Positions 35,229 to 46,905 of a stretch of DNA of 64,000 nt are shown in pieces (positions within the stretch are counted from its first letter, which is position 1; each line of letters starts with the position of its first letter). A program made the position numbers and the translations under genes. This DNA is from Trema orientale (taxonomy: Eukaryota > Streptophyta > Magnoliopsida > Rosales > Cannabaceae): contig JXTC01000198.1 in the NCBI GenBank assembly GCA_002914845.1, positions 413,947 through 477,946 of the forward strand, given 5' to 3'. Under the pieces are notes generated by a model. It made no database searches. It was given only the letters and a program-made list of their open reading frames with translations, and had not been told where the DNA came from.

Positions 35229-35323
35229 GATTGGAATTACCTGGAAACACACTGAAATCACTCACATTCCCAAAAACACAAAATTTTCAACTTGTTTATG
35301 TTCCACGAGACCAACAAGAAAGA
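35229..35323. repeat. 95-bp block identical to 22869-22963
   Basis: Exact match to the sequence after the first gap. It lies about 250-350 bp upstream of gene A. Confidence 0.95.
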
Positions 35324-35579
35324 ACAATTAAACACTCAATTTTTGTTTACTCGAAAACCCCGAGTCACCCCAAGTTTACGAAAGAATTATTTTCAATATT
35401 TCTCTATAGCACTCCAAAATAGAATTCATGGCTGTCCATTCAATCCCACGCAAGTTGGACTCCCTTATCTAGACAGCATAGAGTACTCCTAGACTAAATA
35501 GAATTAATCCTAGGTGCTTTAGGATTCCTGGAAACGGCAGCCTCAAGCAACCAGAGAGATTGATACATAGAGAAGAATA
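35324..35579 (+). other. 5' flank and probable leader of gene A
   Basis: Upstream of the ATG. No convincing TATA box; TCTATAG at about 35402 is a weak candidate. The 40 bases before the ATG (CAACCAGAGAGATTGATACA to AGAAGAATA) look like a normal A/G-rich plant leader. Confidence 0.35.
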
Positions 35580-38500
35580 ATGGGATTTTTTGAATATATG
35601 TTTAGCTTTGTTATTTTAGGATTTTTCTTCTGTAGAGAAACGTTTGCATTAGTTGACACCATAAGACCTTTGGAACCCCTTAGTGATGGCACAACCTTGG
35701 TCTCCTCAGGGGGAAGTTTCGAAATGGGATTCTTCACTCCAGCCAAATCAAGCAATCGTTACTTGGGAATTTGGTACAAGAACATCCCAGTTCGGACCGT
35801 TGTTTGGGTCGCAAACCGATGTAACCCAATCAACGGTTCCTCTGGCTTGTTGACAATAAACGAAACAGGAAATCTTGTGCTTTTGGGCCAGAATAAGAGT
35901 GTCGTTTGGTCTACGATCTCGTCGAAACGGGCCCAAAAACCATTGGTTAAGCTTTTGGATAATGGTAACTTGGTTCTGAGAGATGAGATAGATAAGAATT
36001 TCGAAAACTATTTGTGGCAGAGCTTTGACTATCCTGCTGATACGTTCTTGTCCGGAATGAGAATTGGATGGGACTTTAGGAGAAATCTTACGAGGCGCTT
36101 ATCGGCATGGAAGAGTTTTGATGACCCTTGTAATGGAGATTTCACTTATGGGGTTGAGGTTGACGCACGACTCCATACATACCCTGAAATAGTTATCCGA
36201 GAAGGATCAGCGAAATTTTATCGAGCTGGGGCGTGGAATGGCATAGGTTTCAGTGGTTCTCCTGAATTGAGGCCAAACCCAATTTTCGATTACGGGTTTG
36301 TTTACAGCAATGATGAAGTTTACTACACTTACAATCTCAAGAACAAGTCATTGATCTCAAGAATAGTCATGAACCAAACAGCAAGAGTTCGTCAACGATT
36401 GGTGTGGACCGAAACAGAGGGAATTTGGAGGCCTTATAATTCAGTTCCGAGAGACCAGTGTGACAGCTATGGCCTCTGTGGGGCTAATGGAAATTGTGTC
36501 ATGAGCGAGACTCCGGTCTGTCAATGTTTAAAAGGATTCAAGCCAAAGTTTCAAGAAAAATGGAACACAATGGACTGGTCTGACGGGTGTGTGAGAAATA
36601 GTCCACTGAGCTGCCATGATAAAGAGAAAGATGGTTTTGTGAAATTTTCGGAATTGAAATTACCGGATGCTCAAAACACTTGGGTGGATAAGAGTATGAA
36701 TATAGAGGAATGCAGAGTCAAATGCTTGAGCAACTGTTCTTGCATGGCTTATACAAATTCAGATATCAGAGGAATAGGCAGTGGTTGTGTCATGTGGTTT
36801 GGTGATCTACTAGATATTCGACACTTTGATTCCGTCGAACAAGACATATATATTCGAATGTTGGCTTCAGATATAGGTAAAGTACGAAAATTTTGGTTTC
36901 ATAACAAGTTCATATGTATCTTATTTCTGTTGAAGGTTATATCGTTTACACGGACTCCCTGGAATTTGACTCTTTTTATCTCTTTTCTGTCTCAAATCGG
37001 CTTAGACAAAGCAAGACAAGATCGGAACTGGAAGAGAACAGTTATAGTTATATTGGTCGTGGTTGGAGTAGTTTGTGGTACGATTTTTGTCGGGCTTTAC
37101 ATTTGCAGGAGGAGATGCTTAAAAAGTAAGGTTTATACTCTGATCTTTTTGTGAACTTTTTAAAGACTCTTTTTTTAATGTGATCTTCTGTTAGAGTGAA
37201 AATTAAGAAGAGGCTAATTCATTTAGTAGAATAACATATTGACCGAGTAAAGCAAATATGTGTACTTATATAGTCCAAAAATACTTAATCTTAAAAATGT
37301 AGTTGAGATTTAAAGCAACCTTCAAAATTTTGGGTGGGGGTTGGAGGGGTGAACTCGGAATATTAAATGCATAAGAAACTAAACAAAACTTTAAAAAAAA
37401 AAAAAGAAGGAAAAAAAAGAGAGAGAGAGACTGCATAAATTATAGGTGTCACATTTTCAATGCTCCGTAACATAAAAAGTTTCCACATTATAACTGGGCA
37501 CTTCGAGCATAACATACAGGTTATTGTGTATTAGTACTCTGCTATTTTGACTGGTGAGATATATTGCTTGATATGTATAGTATCTCTTGAAGAAGCAAGC
37601 ATTTGTGTACTTATATTAGTTGTCTCGCCTATTTTGCTTACTATCGTGCCTACCCAATAAACAATAATTTCCACTTATATCCGAACAATAGAAACAGAGA
37701 GAAATGAAATGAAGAGTACGAATGAAGGGCAAGAAGAAGACTTGGAGCTCCCATTATTTGGCCTATCTACAATTAGTACTGCCACAAACAATTTTTCGGA
37801 GAATAACAAACTTGGAGAAGGTGGTTTTGGACCTGTATTCAGAGTAAGCTTTTTCATTTTCCTGTTTAAGAACTATCTCTTTTTCTTTCTTTCTTTCTTT
37901 CTTTCTTTTTCTTTCCATCGAGGGAGATGAGGAGAGATAACGATCAATATAATCAGAGAATTTTATTAATGTGAGATTTTTTAGGGTATCCTAGAAGGGG
38001 GACATGAAGTTGCTGTGAAGAGACTATCAAAATATTCTGGACAAGGAGTCAACGAGTTCAAAAACGAAGTCAAACTAATTGCGAAGCTTCAGCATCGAAA
38101 TCTTGTAAAGCTTCTTGGTTGCTGCGTTGAAGGAGAAGAGAAACTGCTGGTTTATGAGTACATGCCTAACAAAAGCCTTGACTCTTTCATATTTGGTTAG
38201 AATCCTTTTGAACTCAACACTCTCAATAGAAAGTACAACTTGTTTAGTATAGCCAATTTTTTAAGAGTATTTATTAACTCGGAAGAAAAAAAAAATGTAT
38301 GCAGACCATAAGCAAGGTAAACTACTAAAATGGTCTAAACGTTTCCAAATAATATGTGGAATTGCTCGAGGACTTCTCTATCTTCATCATGATTCTAGGT
38401 TAAGAATTATACATCGAGATCTTAAAGCCAGTAATGTTCTACTTGATAAAGAGATGAACCCCAAAATTTCAGACTTTGGCTTAGCTAGATCCTTTGGTGG

Positions 38501-39191
38501 AGATCAAATAGAAGGAAGCACAAACAAAGTAGTAGGAACTTAGTAAGTCCTCTCGAAGTACCTTTAGCTACTTGCATATATATGCCCTTTTTTGTTTATA
38601 CATATTAAATAATGTTTTGCATATGTACAGTGGCTATATGGCACCAGAATATGCTTTTGATGGCCAATTTTCAATAAAGTCTGATGTCTTTAGTTTTGGT
38701 ATATTGGTGTTGGAGATTATAAGTGGAAAGAGAAGCAGAGGCTTTAACTATGAAAACCATGGGCTTACCCTCATTGGACATGTAAGTATACATACCGAAA
38801 AGCTTCATTTGATCTTAATTTGGATTATTATTACGTCACACTATGAGTTACATAATTTGGGTTTCTACTATTTTTTTAGGCTTGGAAATTGATGAAAGAA
38901 GGCAAGGCAGTTGAACTGGTTGACAAGTGCTTAAGAGACCTATACGACAACATGGAGGAAGTCTTGCGTTGCCTCCATGTTGGTCTCTTGTGCGTCCAAC
39001 AAAACTCTGTTGATAGGCCAAATATGTCATCTATTGTTCTAATGTTGAGTGGTGAGAGAGTGTTACCTCAGCCCAAACTCCCAGGCTATTTCACTGAGAC
39101 AGATTTAAGGGAAGGAGAACATTCCTCCTCTAGTCAGTTTATATCATCTTCGACATATGATATGAGCATGTCACTTATCGAGGCTCGGTAA
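35580..39191 (+). CDS. Gene A: G-type lectin S-receptor-like Ser/Thr kinase
   Basis: Intact plasma-membrane receptor kinase of the S-domain class; ligand unknown. Seven exons, all GT-AG and in phase: 35580-36876, 37006-37125, 37692-37843, 37985-38195, 38305-38542, 38631-38781, 38880-39191. The product is 826 aa, normal for the family. Signal peptide about 1-24; B-lectin about 25-150; S-locus glycoprotein region; EGF-like Cys cluster 294-317 ([13 protein letters not shown]); PAN about 345-430; membrane span about 444-466, then RRR. Kinase: glycine loop LGEGGFGPV ending at 522, Lys535 in VAVK, His-Arg-Asp632, Asp650-Phe-Gly, GTYGYMAPEY. Exon 1 carries the whole ectodomain. The ATG opens a good hydrophobic signal. 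Oddity: [10 protein letters not shown] has Cys81 where family members usually have an acidic residue; gene B shares it. Such kinases act in self-incompatibility, defence or stress signalling, and the exact role cannot be told. Confidence 0.93.
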
Positions 39192-39883
39192 GGATTTAAT
39201 ACAATATATCGCAGATTCATGTGTAAATTTTGAAACCTATGAACCATTCTGATTTCTGATTTTTTACAATAAACATATTGATCTCTGGTATTAATCCATT
39301 ATGTATCAACTTATTCACATGACTATTAGTTTATTGTTATGTTTATTAATTTGTAATAAAAATGAGTAATTAAGAGTAGGAGCAGGTCATGTTTATCTTT
39401 AATGGGATAGAAATAAGAGGTATATTTCTCTTTTCCTTCTATTCATGTGTTATTTATACATTTAATTAGACTTTTTTCTAAATGGATTTTCAGAGGACTG
39501 GTAATGAGAAAAGTATTTCATTTTCCATCTACATTTTTGTGTTTACGGATACATTTGGGAATTAGGACACATGATTTAGGAAATCCCTCACTTAATTACT
39601 GATCAAATTGAGGAGAGATGGCCTTTTGATTCATATTATTCCTCTCCAAACTCTTTCCATTTATAATTCTTTCATTTACCAATTAGTAAACATTCCTCTG
39701 CAATGAAAATTTCGTGAGTCTTTCATATAATTAGTAAAACTAAGAAGAAATATGACTCGACTTATATTCCTTCACGTTTCATTCCAAATCTTTTCACATT
39801 AAAAATTATATATATTCTTTCATATATGCTATTGTACTATCACCTCAAAGGTGAATGATAGTGTTGTTTTGGTGACTCCGTTT
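39192..39883 (+). other. 3' UTR and flank of gene A
   Basis: An AATAAA polyadenylation-like signal lies at 39268-39273, 77 bp after the stop codon. The rest up to the hAT-like element is AT-rich, and I see nothing in it. Confidence 0.45.
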
Positions 39884-40138
39884 TAGAGGTGTCATGCCAT
39901 CGATATGGCCTTGAATAGTGTAGAGCTAGGTACAGCATGGCACATTACAAATTATTTGTGGGTTTGGATTAGGCTTGAATTTTAGGCCCAGGCACGGCCC
40001 TAGCACGTTAAGGGCCAAGGCCTACCCTAGCACAGCACAGGCTTGAGTGAGCCCTAGCCCATCATAGGCTAAGGCTAAGCCATTTATAATTTTATTGAGA
40101 AATATAAATATTTATTTTATTATTTTATATATTTTCAT

Positions 40139-42836
40139 CACTATTACAAATTTGTCTCTAAAAGACAAAGCCGGGAAGAGTAAAGAAGACGTTTTTTAAG
40201 TATAACTTCGTCTAAAAAAAATACAGGTGACATTTTAGAGTACTAAAGCGCTATAGACGGGTATTGGAAAAACCGTCGTCTATTCTCCTCTTTTTTTTTC
40301 AAAATTATTTCAAATCTATTTTAAAAAAATTTATTGACTATAGATTACGGTCATCTATTCTCCTCTATTTTTTTAAAGTTTTTCAAAATTATTTCAAGAT
40401 TTAAGCGCGCTTGAAAATGCACGTTATTAAAAAAATTTATTGATTATAGATGATGGTTCTATTCTCCTCTTTTTTTAAAAAATATCTTTTAAAATTATTT
40501 CAAGTTACTTGAAAACGCGTGTTTTATTGACTATAGATGACGATTTTTGATAATACTCATCGTCTATTCTTCGTAAACTTTTTGAAAACACGTCAATACA
40601 CGACAGGTATGAGAAACCCGTCATCTATTCTCTCATCTTTTAGGGCTCAAAATCGTGCCCCTATTTAATAGCCCATAATTTAGTTTCAGCAGCTTTCTCT
40701 TCTCCTCTCCTTCCTATTCTCACTATTTCACACAAGTTTCTACCATTTTCCACCATCTAATTCCAATTTTTTGGAGATTCTCGTATTTAGCTTAGTTTTT
40801 GGAGATTTTGAAGGAAATGGATTCGGTTTTGTTCCTCTGTTTGCATAGGTGAGGTTTTTTATATATAAATTTTCTTATTTTAAATTTATTTGTATATAAT
40901 TTTAATTCTTATTGGTTGTATACTTTTTCAAATTTGTGTTTTTGCTCAATGTGTAAGATTTTCTACCTTGAAATTGTTTTAAAGCTAGTTTAATCTAGGA
41001 GCTATATACATTGATTTTCTACCTTAATCCAGGAGCTAATTTTTGTGAAATTTAGTAATTTTCTTCTAATCTTTTGAGAGTTGTGAACTATATTGTACTT
41101 TGATTGGGCTTAGTAATTTGAAGATTTAGTTTTATGTGTCTTTTTCCATTTGGTTTCGTTATTTAAAGCTTATGCATACTATGTGTTTGATAAAATATCT
41201 AAGAGAATGCTAATAGAGTAAACACAATTTTTGATAATGTTTGACACAAAATAATGAGACTTAAGTTATCAAAACGTCATTAGAGTTATAAAACTTGATA
41301 TGTATATATTAAAATTAAAAATTCAAAACTTATAAGATAAAGATTCATAGCTCATGACAATATTTTATTAAACTTTTAAAAAGAAAGTGTACGAGAAATT
41401 AGTTAATTTTTTAACTATTCCTTATAAGTTTGTAAATTATATAGTGATTTGATTGTGCTTGGTAATTTAAAACTTAAGTTTTATGTATATTTATGAAGGA
41501 GCTTGGTCATTTCAAGCTTAAGTTTGTATAGAAAATATTATGAATACTATATCTTTGACAAATGTCTAAGAGAATGTGAATAGAGTAAAATCAATATTTG
41601 ATGTATGTTTGAGGCAAAATATTGATTATATAACTTATCCAGATGTCATTAAAGTTATAAAACTTGATACTTATATGTCAAAATTAAAAATTCAAAACTT
41701 ATAGGATCAGGATATCATAGCTTATAAATATTTTATCCGTAATTTTTAAAGAGAAAGTATATGAGAAATTAGTTCTATTATTTCTTATAGGTTTATAAAT
41801 TATATAGTGACTTGATTGTGCCTTTTAAACTTGAGTTTCATGTATCTTTGTAAAGGAGCTTAGTTGGATTGTTCTACTTATATGGATGAGTTATTTTTTA
41901 TTATATAAATTCTCATATTTTTAGATTATTGGTGTATGATTTGAATTATTATGGGTTATATATGTTTTCAAATTATGTTTTTGCTCAATGTGTAGGTTAT
42001 TGAGGATTTTCTATCTTGACTTTGTTTGGATTTGTCTTTAATCCAGAAGCTAGCTTTTGTGAAATTAGGTAATTTTTCTTCAAATCCTTTGAGAAATGTG
42101 AATTATATTGTTATTTGATTGGGCTTGGTAATTTAAAGATTATGTTTTATCTATCTTTTTAATTTTGATTTCTCAATTGAAACTTATGCATATTCGGTGT
42201 TTGATAAAATACTCAGAAGAATATTAATAGAGTAAAATCATTTTTTAGTATATGTTTGACACAAATTAATGATACTTAAGTTATCAAAATGACATTAGAG
42301 TTATAAAACTTGATAGTTATATGTCAAAATTAAAAATTCAAAACTTGTAGGATAATGTTAATGGTAGAAAATGGGTGAGATTATAATACTTATTCGTCAT
42401 AAATTGGAAATTATATTTTGAATGTACTTTGAAAGATATTACAAGGTTTATTGCCATTTTAATTAAATCACTGATGTAGAAAATTTGAGCAATTTTTTTT
42501 TTTAAAAAAAAACACTATAGATTACGATTTTCTGGCAAAACTGTCCTCTATAGTCATACCTGTCAACACCTATAGATGATGATTTTCTGGCAAAACCGTT
42601 ATCTGTAGTTATCCCTGTCAACACTTTTAGACGACGGTTTTCTGGTAAAACCATCATCTAGAACTCTATAAATCCCTTTTTCCTTCCAAATTCCGTGTTT
42701 TATACGACAGTTACAATCCATCGTCTTTTATACAGAAAAAAAGATTACATAGCATAGACGGCAGTTTTATAGACGTCGTCTTTACCTTTAGATCATGCTT
42801 TAAAACCGTCATCTAAGGGGGTATTTTGTAGTACTG
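40139..42836. mobile_element. Non-autonomous CACTA (En/Spm) element
   Basis: Left end CACTATTACAAA; right end on the complement CAGTACTACAAAA. The 3-bp direct repeat CAT (40136-40138 and 42837-42839) is the CACTA signature. Both subterminal zones carry many copies, in both orientations, of a TAGACGACGGTTTT-like word (left 40180-40630, right 42515-42825), as expected for transposase-binding repeats. The 1.9-kb AT-rich core holds two or three diverged direct copies of an internal block (compare 41160-41400, 41470-41770 and 42120-42360). No ORF of note. Confidence 0.85.
40840..42370. repeat. Triplicated segment in the CACTA core
   Basis: Similar text recurs about three times: TGTTTTTGCTCAATGTGTA-like starts (about 40938, 41980), AGTTATAAAACTTGATA near 41285, 41652 and 42299, and AAAATTAAAAATTCAAAACTT right after each. 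The spacing (about 370 and 650 bp) suggests tandem duplication and later decay. Confidence 0.65.
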
Positions 42837-43167
42837 CATTAAATATGTTAACAAAAAAATAAATATCACTTATTCTACAAATGTATCACTTATGAAATTG
42901 TATTTTTCTAATATATTGTCTAACAAAAAATATATTCTTTAAAAAGAAAATAAATTTTCTCCTAAAAAAGGGATAACCCTTTTAAAGCCTAATAGTGTCA
43001 GCCCTTAGGGCCAGGGACTAGTGCTGGGCCTAGCATGGTACGGTCCTGTACTGTAGAGAACAGGGCCAGGCGCGACCTATGGCTCTGCAAGGCTTATACT
43101 GTAGAGGGTTGGGCCAGCATGGCACGACCTATTTGACATCTCTACTCCGTGCCAGTGCAAAAATACA

Positions 43168-43411
43168 CACTACAAAATACTTTACATTTAGTCATAAAAA
43201 ATTCGTAACTAAAATAATATCACTATCATTGTACTATGACTAAAATGTCTGTAGGTATAAGCTTTAGTCACCAAAAATACAATTTGTTGTGACTAAATAT
43301 AATTTTAGTTAGAACAACTGTCGAGACTACATGTAAAAGAAATTTTTGGTAGCCACAAAAGGTTTTTTTGTGACTCAACTGTTGTTACTAAATGGTGATG
43401 TTTTTTATGGT
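43168..43411. mobile_element. CACTA-like MITE, decayed right end
   Basis: Starts CACTACAAAATACTTTACAT, then TTTAGTCATAAAAAA. The complement of the right side reads CCATAAAAAACATCACCATT, then TAGTAAC, a diverged inverted copy. TTAGTCAC-like words repeat throughout. No clear target duplication. Confidence 0.5.
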
Positions 43412-43609
43412 TAAAAAAAAAAAGAAGAAAAAGAGAATATATTTCTTTTCTTTTCTTTGTTTAACTCTTCGAATTCTGCTTAATCAAAGAGGACACAATA
43501 TCACATGCCCCTTTTCTAAGCTATGTGTTAATGAATATCTTTTTATCATTTTATTGACTTCTATATATCATTGTAAGTTTTAATGATTATAGTTTAACAT
43601 TATACCCCT

Positions 43610-43920
43610 ATATAAGTTAATTTGATATATTCATGTATATAATTAATTTACCAACATACATAAATAATTTATCATAGTATAACTAATTTACTGGTATATA
43701 TAATTAATTTATCGTTATATATAATTCATTTATCAGTGTATATAATTAATTTATCAGTGTATATAATTTATTTACCAGTGTATATAATTAATTTATTAAT
43801 ATACACAATTCATTTACTATAGTATATAATTCATTTATCGGTGTATATAATTCATTTACCATAATATATATTTCATTTATCATATATATTATTTATTTAT
43901 CATTATTATAAAAGTGGTAT
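43610..43920. repeat. AT-rich minisatellite, unit about 20-24 bp
   Basis: About thirteen diverged units of the type GTGTATATAATTAATTTATCA. Pure A/T apart from the CAGTG/CGGTG spacer. No gene. Confidence 0.8.
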
Positions 43921-44659
43921 ATATACTGCCATTTTGTACATAAATAATATAGAACTGATCAGTTTGGTATTCAATCAGGTTTATCAATGGTATATAACTA
44001 ATTTACTGTTTATATAAGTGTCATTTGTACATTTAAAAAAAATATATCATAAAAAGTGAAAGTTGAAAGTTGAAAGTTGAAAGGAACTTATTGAGATGAT
44101 ATACCTTGTCGTAATACGTTTGTCTTTTTTATATGAATGAGTTAAATAAAAAATTAAAAATAAAACCGACTGAATAACAAAAATTGAGTAATGAACTACT
44201 TCAGATACCAGAAACTCATTAACTACGTCAACCTTGTATGTCTAATTCTTCTGCCATGATCAACTAGAATATTTCTAGCCTTTGAGGTGGATTCTAGTGG
44301 CAAGATCTACTCGGATCTGGTAGATGCAGCGATATCAGTTGTCGCTGGTCGATATTTTATTCATATTCTTCAGCTTCTCAGCGACACCGCGACCATCGCA
44401 ACACCGGTATTTATGTACATAAGAAGTAAAAAGGATATCTATTGTAATCAACCGCTCAAAATAGGGTATTTATAAACAAACCCGAGTAATTAATAAGTCG
44501 TATGAGTTAGCCCAGACCAGTTGTTAGATGAACTTGGGCCCTTTTAACTGTGACAGTCTTGGATCCTAAGCAACGTACTTGGGTTGAAATGTTGGAAGGA
44601 ATAGAAGTCCTAAACGTGCTGCCTGCTAATTCTATTTTAAATTGAAAATAGAGTAAATT
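43921..44659. other. Intergenic stretch, partly richer in GC
   Basis: Contains a short 10-bp repeat (AAAGTTG motif, 44055-44083). 44260-44420 is less AT-rich and has a 62-codon frame (44287-44475) with no recognised domain. It may be a fragment of an unknown LTR. I make no gene call. Confidence 0.35.
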
Positions 44660-44667
44660 AGATTTTT

Positions 44668-45065
44668 TATGGTAAAAGTTTTAAAAAAAATTGAAAAAAT
44701 CCAGGATTTTAAAATTGCTTGAAAAATCCCAAATTTAATTAGAAAAATATCATTTTTAAAAATATTTAAAAAGTTTTCTTTTTATTAATTAGTAAGATAC
44801 TTGAGATAACATCTCAAATTACCGGTGGTAATTCATTAGTTACATCAAGTAACTAGATTGTTTATCCAAAATAACCCAACTAATTACCTCGACTATCACT
44901 GAACGATACCAATTTTTAAAAAAAGTGGTATTTTTCTAAATATTTATTAAATGCTATTTTTAACAAAATTTTTCAAAAGTGATAATTTTCTAAATAAATC
45001 CTAGATTTGTTCTCAAAAAAATCAGCCCATCTGGGATTTTTCAAGGTGAAATTAATAATTGTACG
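44668..45065. mobile_element. MITE-like repeat, AAAAATCCC family, copy 1
   Basis: Left part has TTGAAAAAATCCAGGATTTT; right part has CATCTGGGATTTTTCA, giving inverted ends. The core has CAAGTAACTAGATTG and GTGGTATTTTTCTAAATATT. The same text occurs at 53070-53445, partly at 53480-53800 and, turned round, near 57870-58020. No ORF. Confidence 0.6.
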
Positions 45066-45454
45066 GTATTTTCAGAAAAACAAAATTGAAAATATGATGG
45101 CTTGTGTTTTTTGTAGGTCCAGTACGTTTATATTAGAAAAATACCAATTTCTAAAACTTATTTGAAAAAATGCCATTTTTAAAATAGATAACTAATAACT
45201 GGTAGCCAGTTTCGAGAAACTTATATATAACAAGTTTTCAGAATCCGGTAATCAGTAACCACTTTTAAAATGGTATGTTTCTAATTTTTTAAAAAAAGTT
45301 AGATTTTTCCAATAAAAATTATACCGAAATTTGGAAAAAACCAAACCTCTCTATTTTTGTAATTCGTTTTGGTTTTTATGGGTAAAAGTGTTAGAAACCC
45401 ATTTTTCAATTTTTAAGCCTATGGGTATGGAAGAGGTCCTTAAAAATAAGTACA

Positions 45455-46065
45455 AAATACCATACAACCCCCTATTTTTGTAGAGAGTAATCTTTTACCA
45501 TCTCACATTTCAAAGTTCACCAACATGTCCCAATTTTTACATATATAATATTATTTTGCCCCAATTTTTACAAGTACTTTGTCACTTTGCTCTAATTAGC
45601 AGGTGATGTTAAGAAAAAAATATCATTTTACCCATCAAATACGGAGACTTACTAAATAAAAATCAATAAAGGAGATAAAATCACTATATTTTCAAATTTA
45701 TACTGAAATTTATAAAATCACTATATTTTCAAATTTAAACTGAAATTTGGATAAAAAAAATTCATAGTTAAAATCGAGAATAATGGAAAATTTTTAATAA
45801 TTTCATTTACATAAAATTGCATTGAATTTAAATGAGTATTATTTTTAATGGAAAAAATAAAAACTTTCCTCATTCATACTCACAGACCTTTAACGGGGAA
45901 AATTGGCACTAGATTTCTAAAAGCTGGGTAAAAACAACACTGTATCGATCTGTGAAATTGGGGTAAATTGACCCCAATTTGGCAAAAGAAAGGAGCGTGC
46001 GGGCTAAAATGTGATATGAGTTAAATGATTACTCTTAGTAAAAGTAAGGGGCTATAGGGTATTTT
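45455..46065. mobile_element. MITE with terminal inverted repeats of about 60 bp
   Basis: The left 60 bp (AAAATACCATACAACCCCCT, then GAGAGTAATCTTTTACCATC) matches the complement of the right 60 bp (AAAATACCCTATAGCCCCTT, then AAGAGTAATCATTTAACTCA). Length and TIR size suit a Mutator-like or foldback MITE. Flanks share TAAAAATAARTAC, but not immediately at the ends, so the target duplication is uncertain. Confidence 0.65.
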
Positions 46066-46502
46066 ATCCTAAAAATAAATACAATGATGCCTGCAAGACT
46101 AGTGACACCGGAGTTAGAAACTATTGTTGAATGAGTACAATATATACGTCATAAGTTAAGTTAGGTAATTTTTGTTGCACCCTTTAAGTTGTGATTCAAA
46201 TGTGCTCCCTCCATAGCCAGGGACTTAATTTATAGTTGTTTCTTAGAATATAATGGTCATGAAATGAAAATACCAATGACTTTTTATGATATACATGTAT
46301 GGACATTTACGCTAAAAGTAATCAATAGGAGATAATATACATACATGTAAATATCAAGTTGTTATTTAGCTTCTCAAGATATGAACATATAACTTCATAC
46401 CGAAAAGACAAATAAAGCTAAAATAATTACTAAGCAAGAACTTTACAGCCAACAATATTGTATCTTGAGCAATAAAAAACGACAGGATTTCCTACAAGAC
46501 AA
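46066..46502. other. Intergenic stretch
   Basis: AT-rich sequence with no recognised gene or repeat. Confidence 0.4.
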
Positions 46503-46905
46503 TTAAATACATAAAATAAAGGCACACTGACCAACAACAAGACATTTCTTCTTGGAAATTCCACAATATTGGCCACGAGCATTTCTCATTGATCTTTTCA
46601 TTAATCTATGCCATTGTTCTCCTATGAAATTTTTCTACAAGCCAATCAATTTTTTATAATCTGTAAGCACAATATATCCCACTAAGATTTCAATTACAAT
46701 CCCACTTCCATATCCCATCGATACAACTTTCCATTAGTCAAATTCAAGTGCGTACTCGCCATCCCCACTTTTTGTTGAGAGGTTAGCGATGATGGTTCAT
46801 TATCTGCGTCCTCACCACATGATTTAGATACTGGAAATCCACGGAGTCCTAAATTCCCACTCTACGAGTCATCTTTGAAATTGTGGAACACGTGGTGTTG
46901 GTCTC
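46503..46905 (-). pseudogene. C-terminal fragment of an LRR receptor-like protein
   Basis: Read on the minus strand from about 46905: FHNFKDDS, a stop, then SGNLGLRGFPVSKSCGEDAD and EPSS, which is the segment after the last leucine-rich repeat in receptor-like proteins (usually NxGLCGxPLxxxC). A frameshift near 46723 leads to MGYGSGIVIEILVGYIVL, the membrane span, and a basic tail (RLMKRSMRNARGQ) ending at TAA (46503-46505). The LRR region is missing, and one stop follows the span. Receptor-like proteins of this type act at the plasma membrane in pathogen or development sensing. This copy is dead. Confidence 0.65.

Larger units (their letters stand above)
39884..43144. mobile_element. Small hAT-like element, itself interrupted by CACTA
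   Basis: Ends are TAGAGGTGTCA on the left and, on the complement, TAGAGATGTCA on the right (10 of 11 match). Flanks are CTCCGTTT and CTCCGTGC, so six of eight bases of a target duplication survive (alternatively a 7-bp ACTCCGT repeat overlapping the end). Without the CACTA insertion it is only about 560 bp (39884-40138 plus 42840-43144). Both arms are rich in GGGCC/GGCCC-like words (GGCCCAGGCACGGCCC, CTGGGCCTAGCATGG). No transposase, so it is non-autonomous. Confidence 0.75.

Noticed and set aside
44287..44475. 62-codon frame in a less AT-rich stretch
   Set aside because: Short, with no recognisable domain or splice context. Not enough to call a gene.
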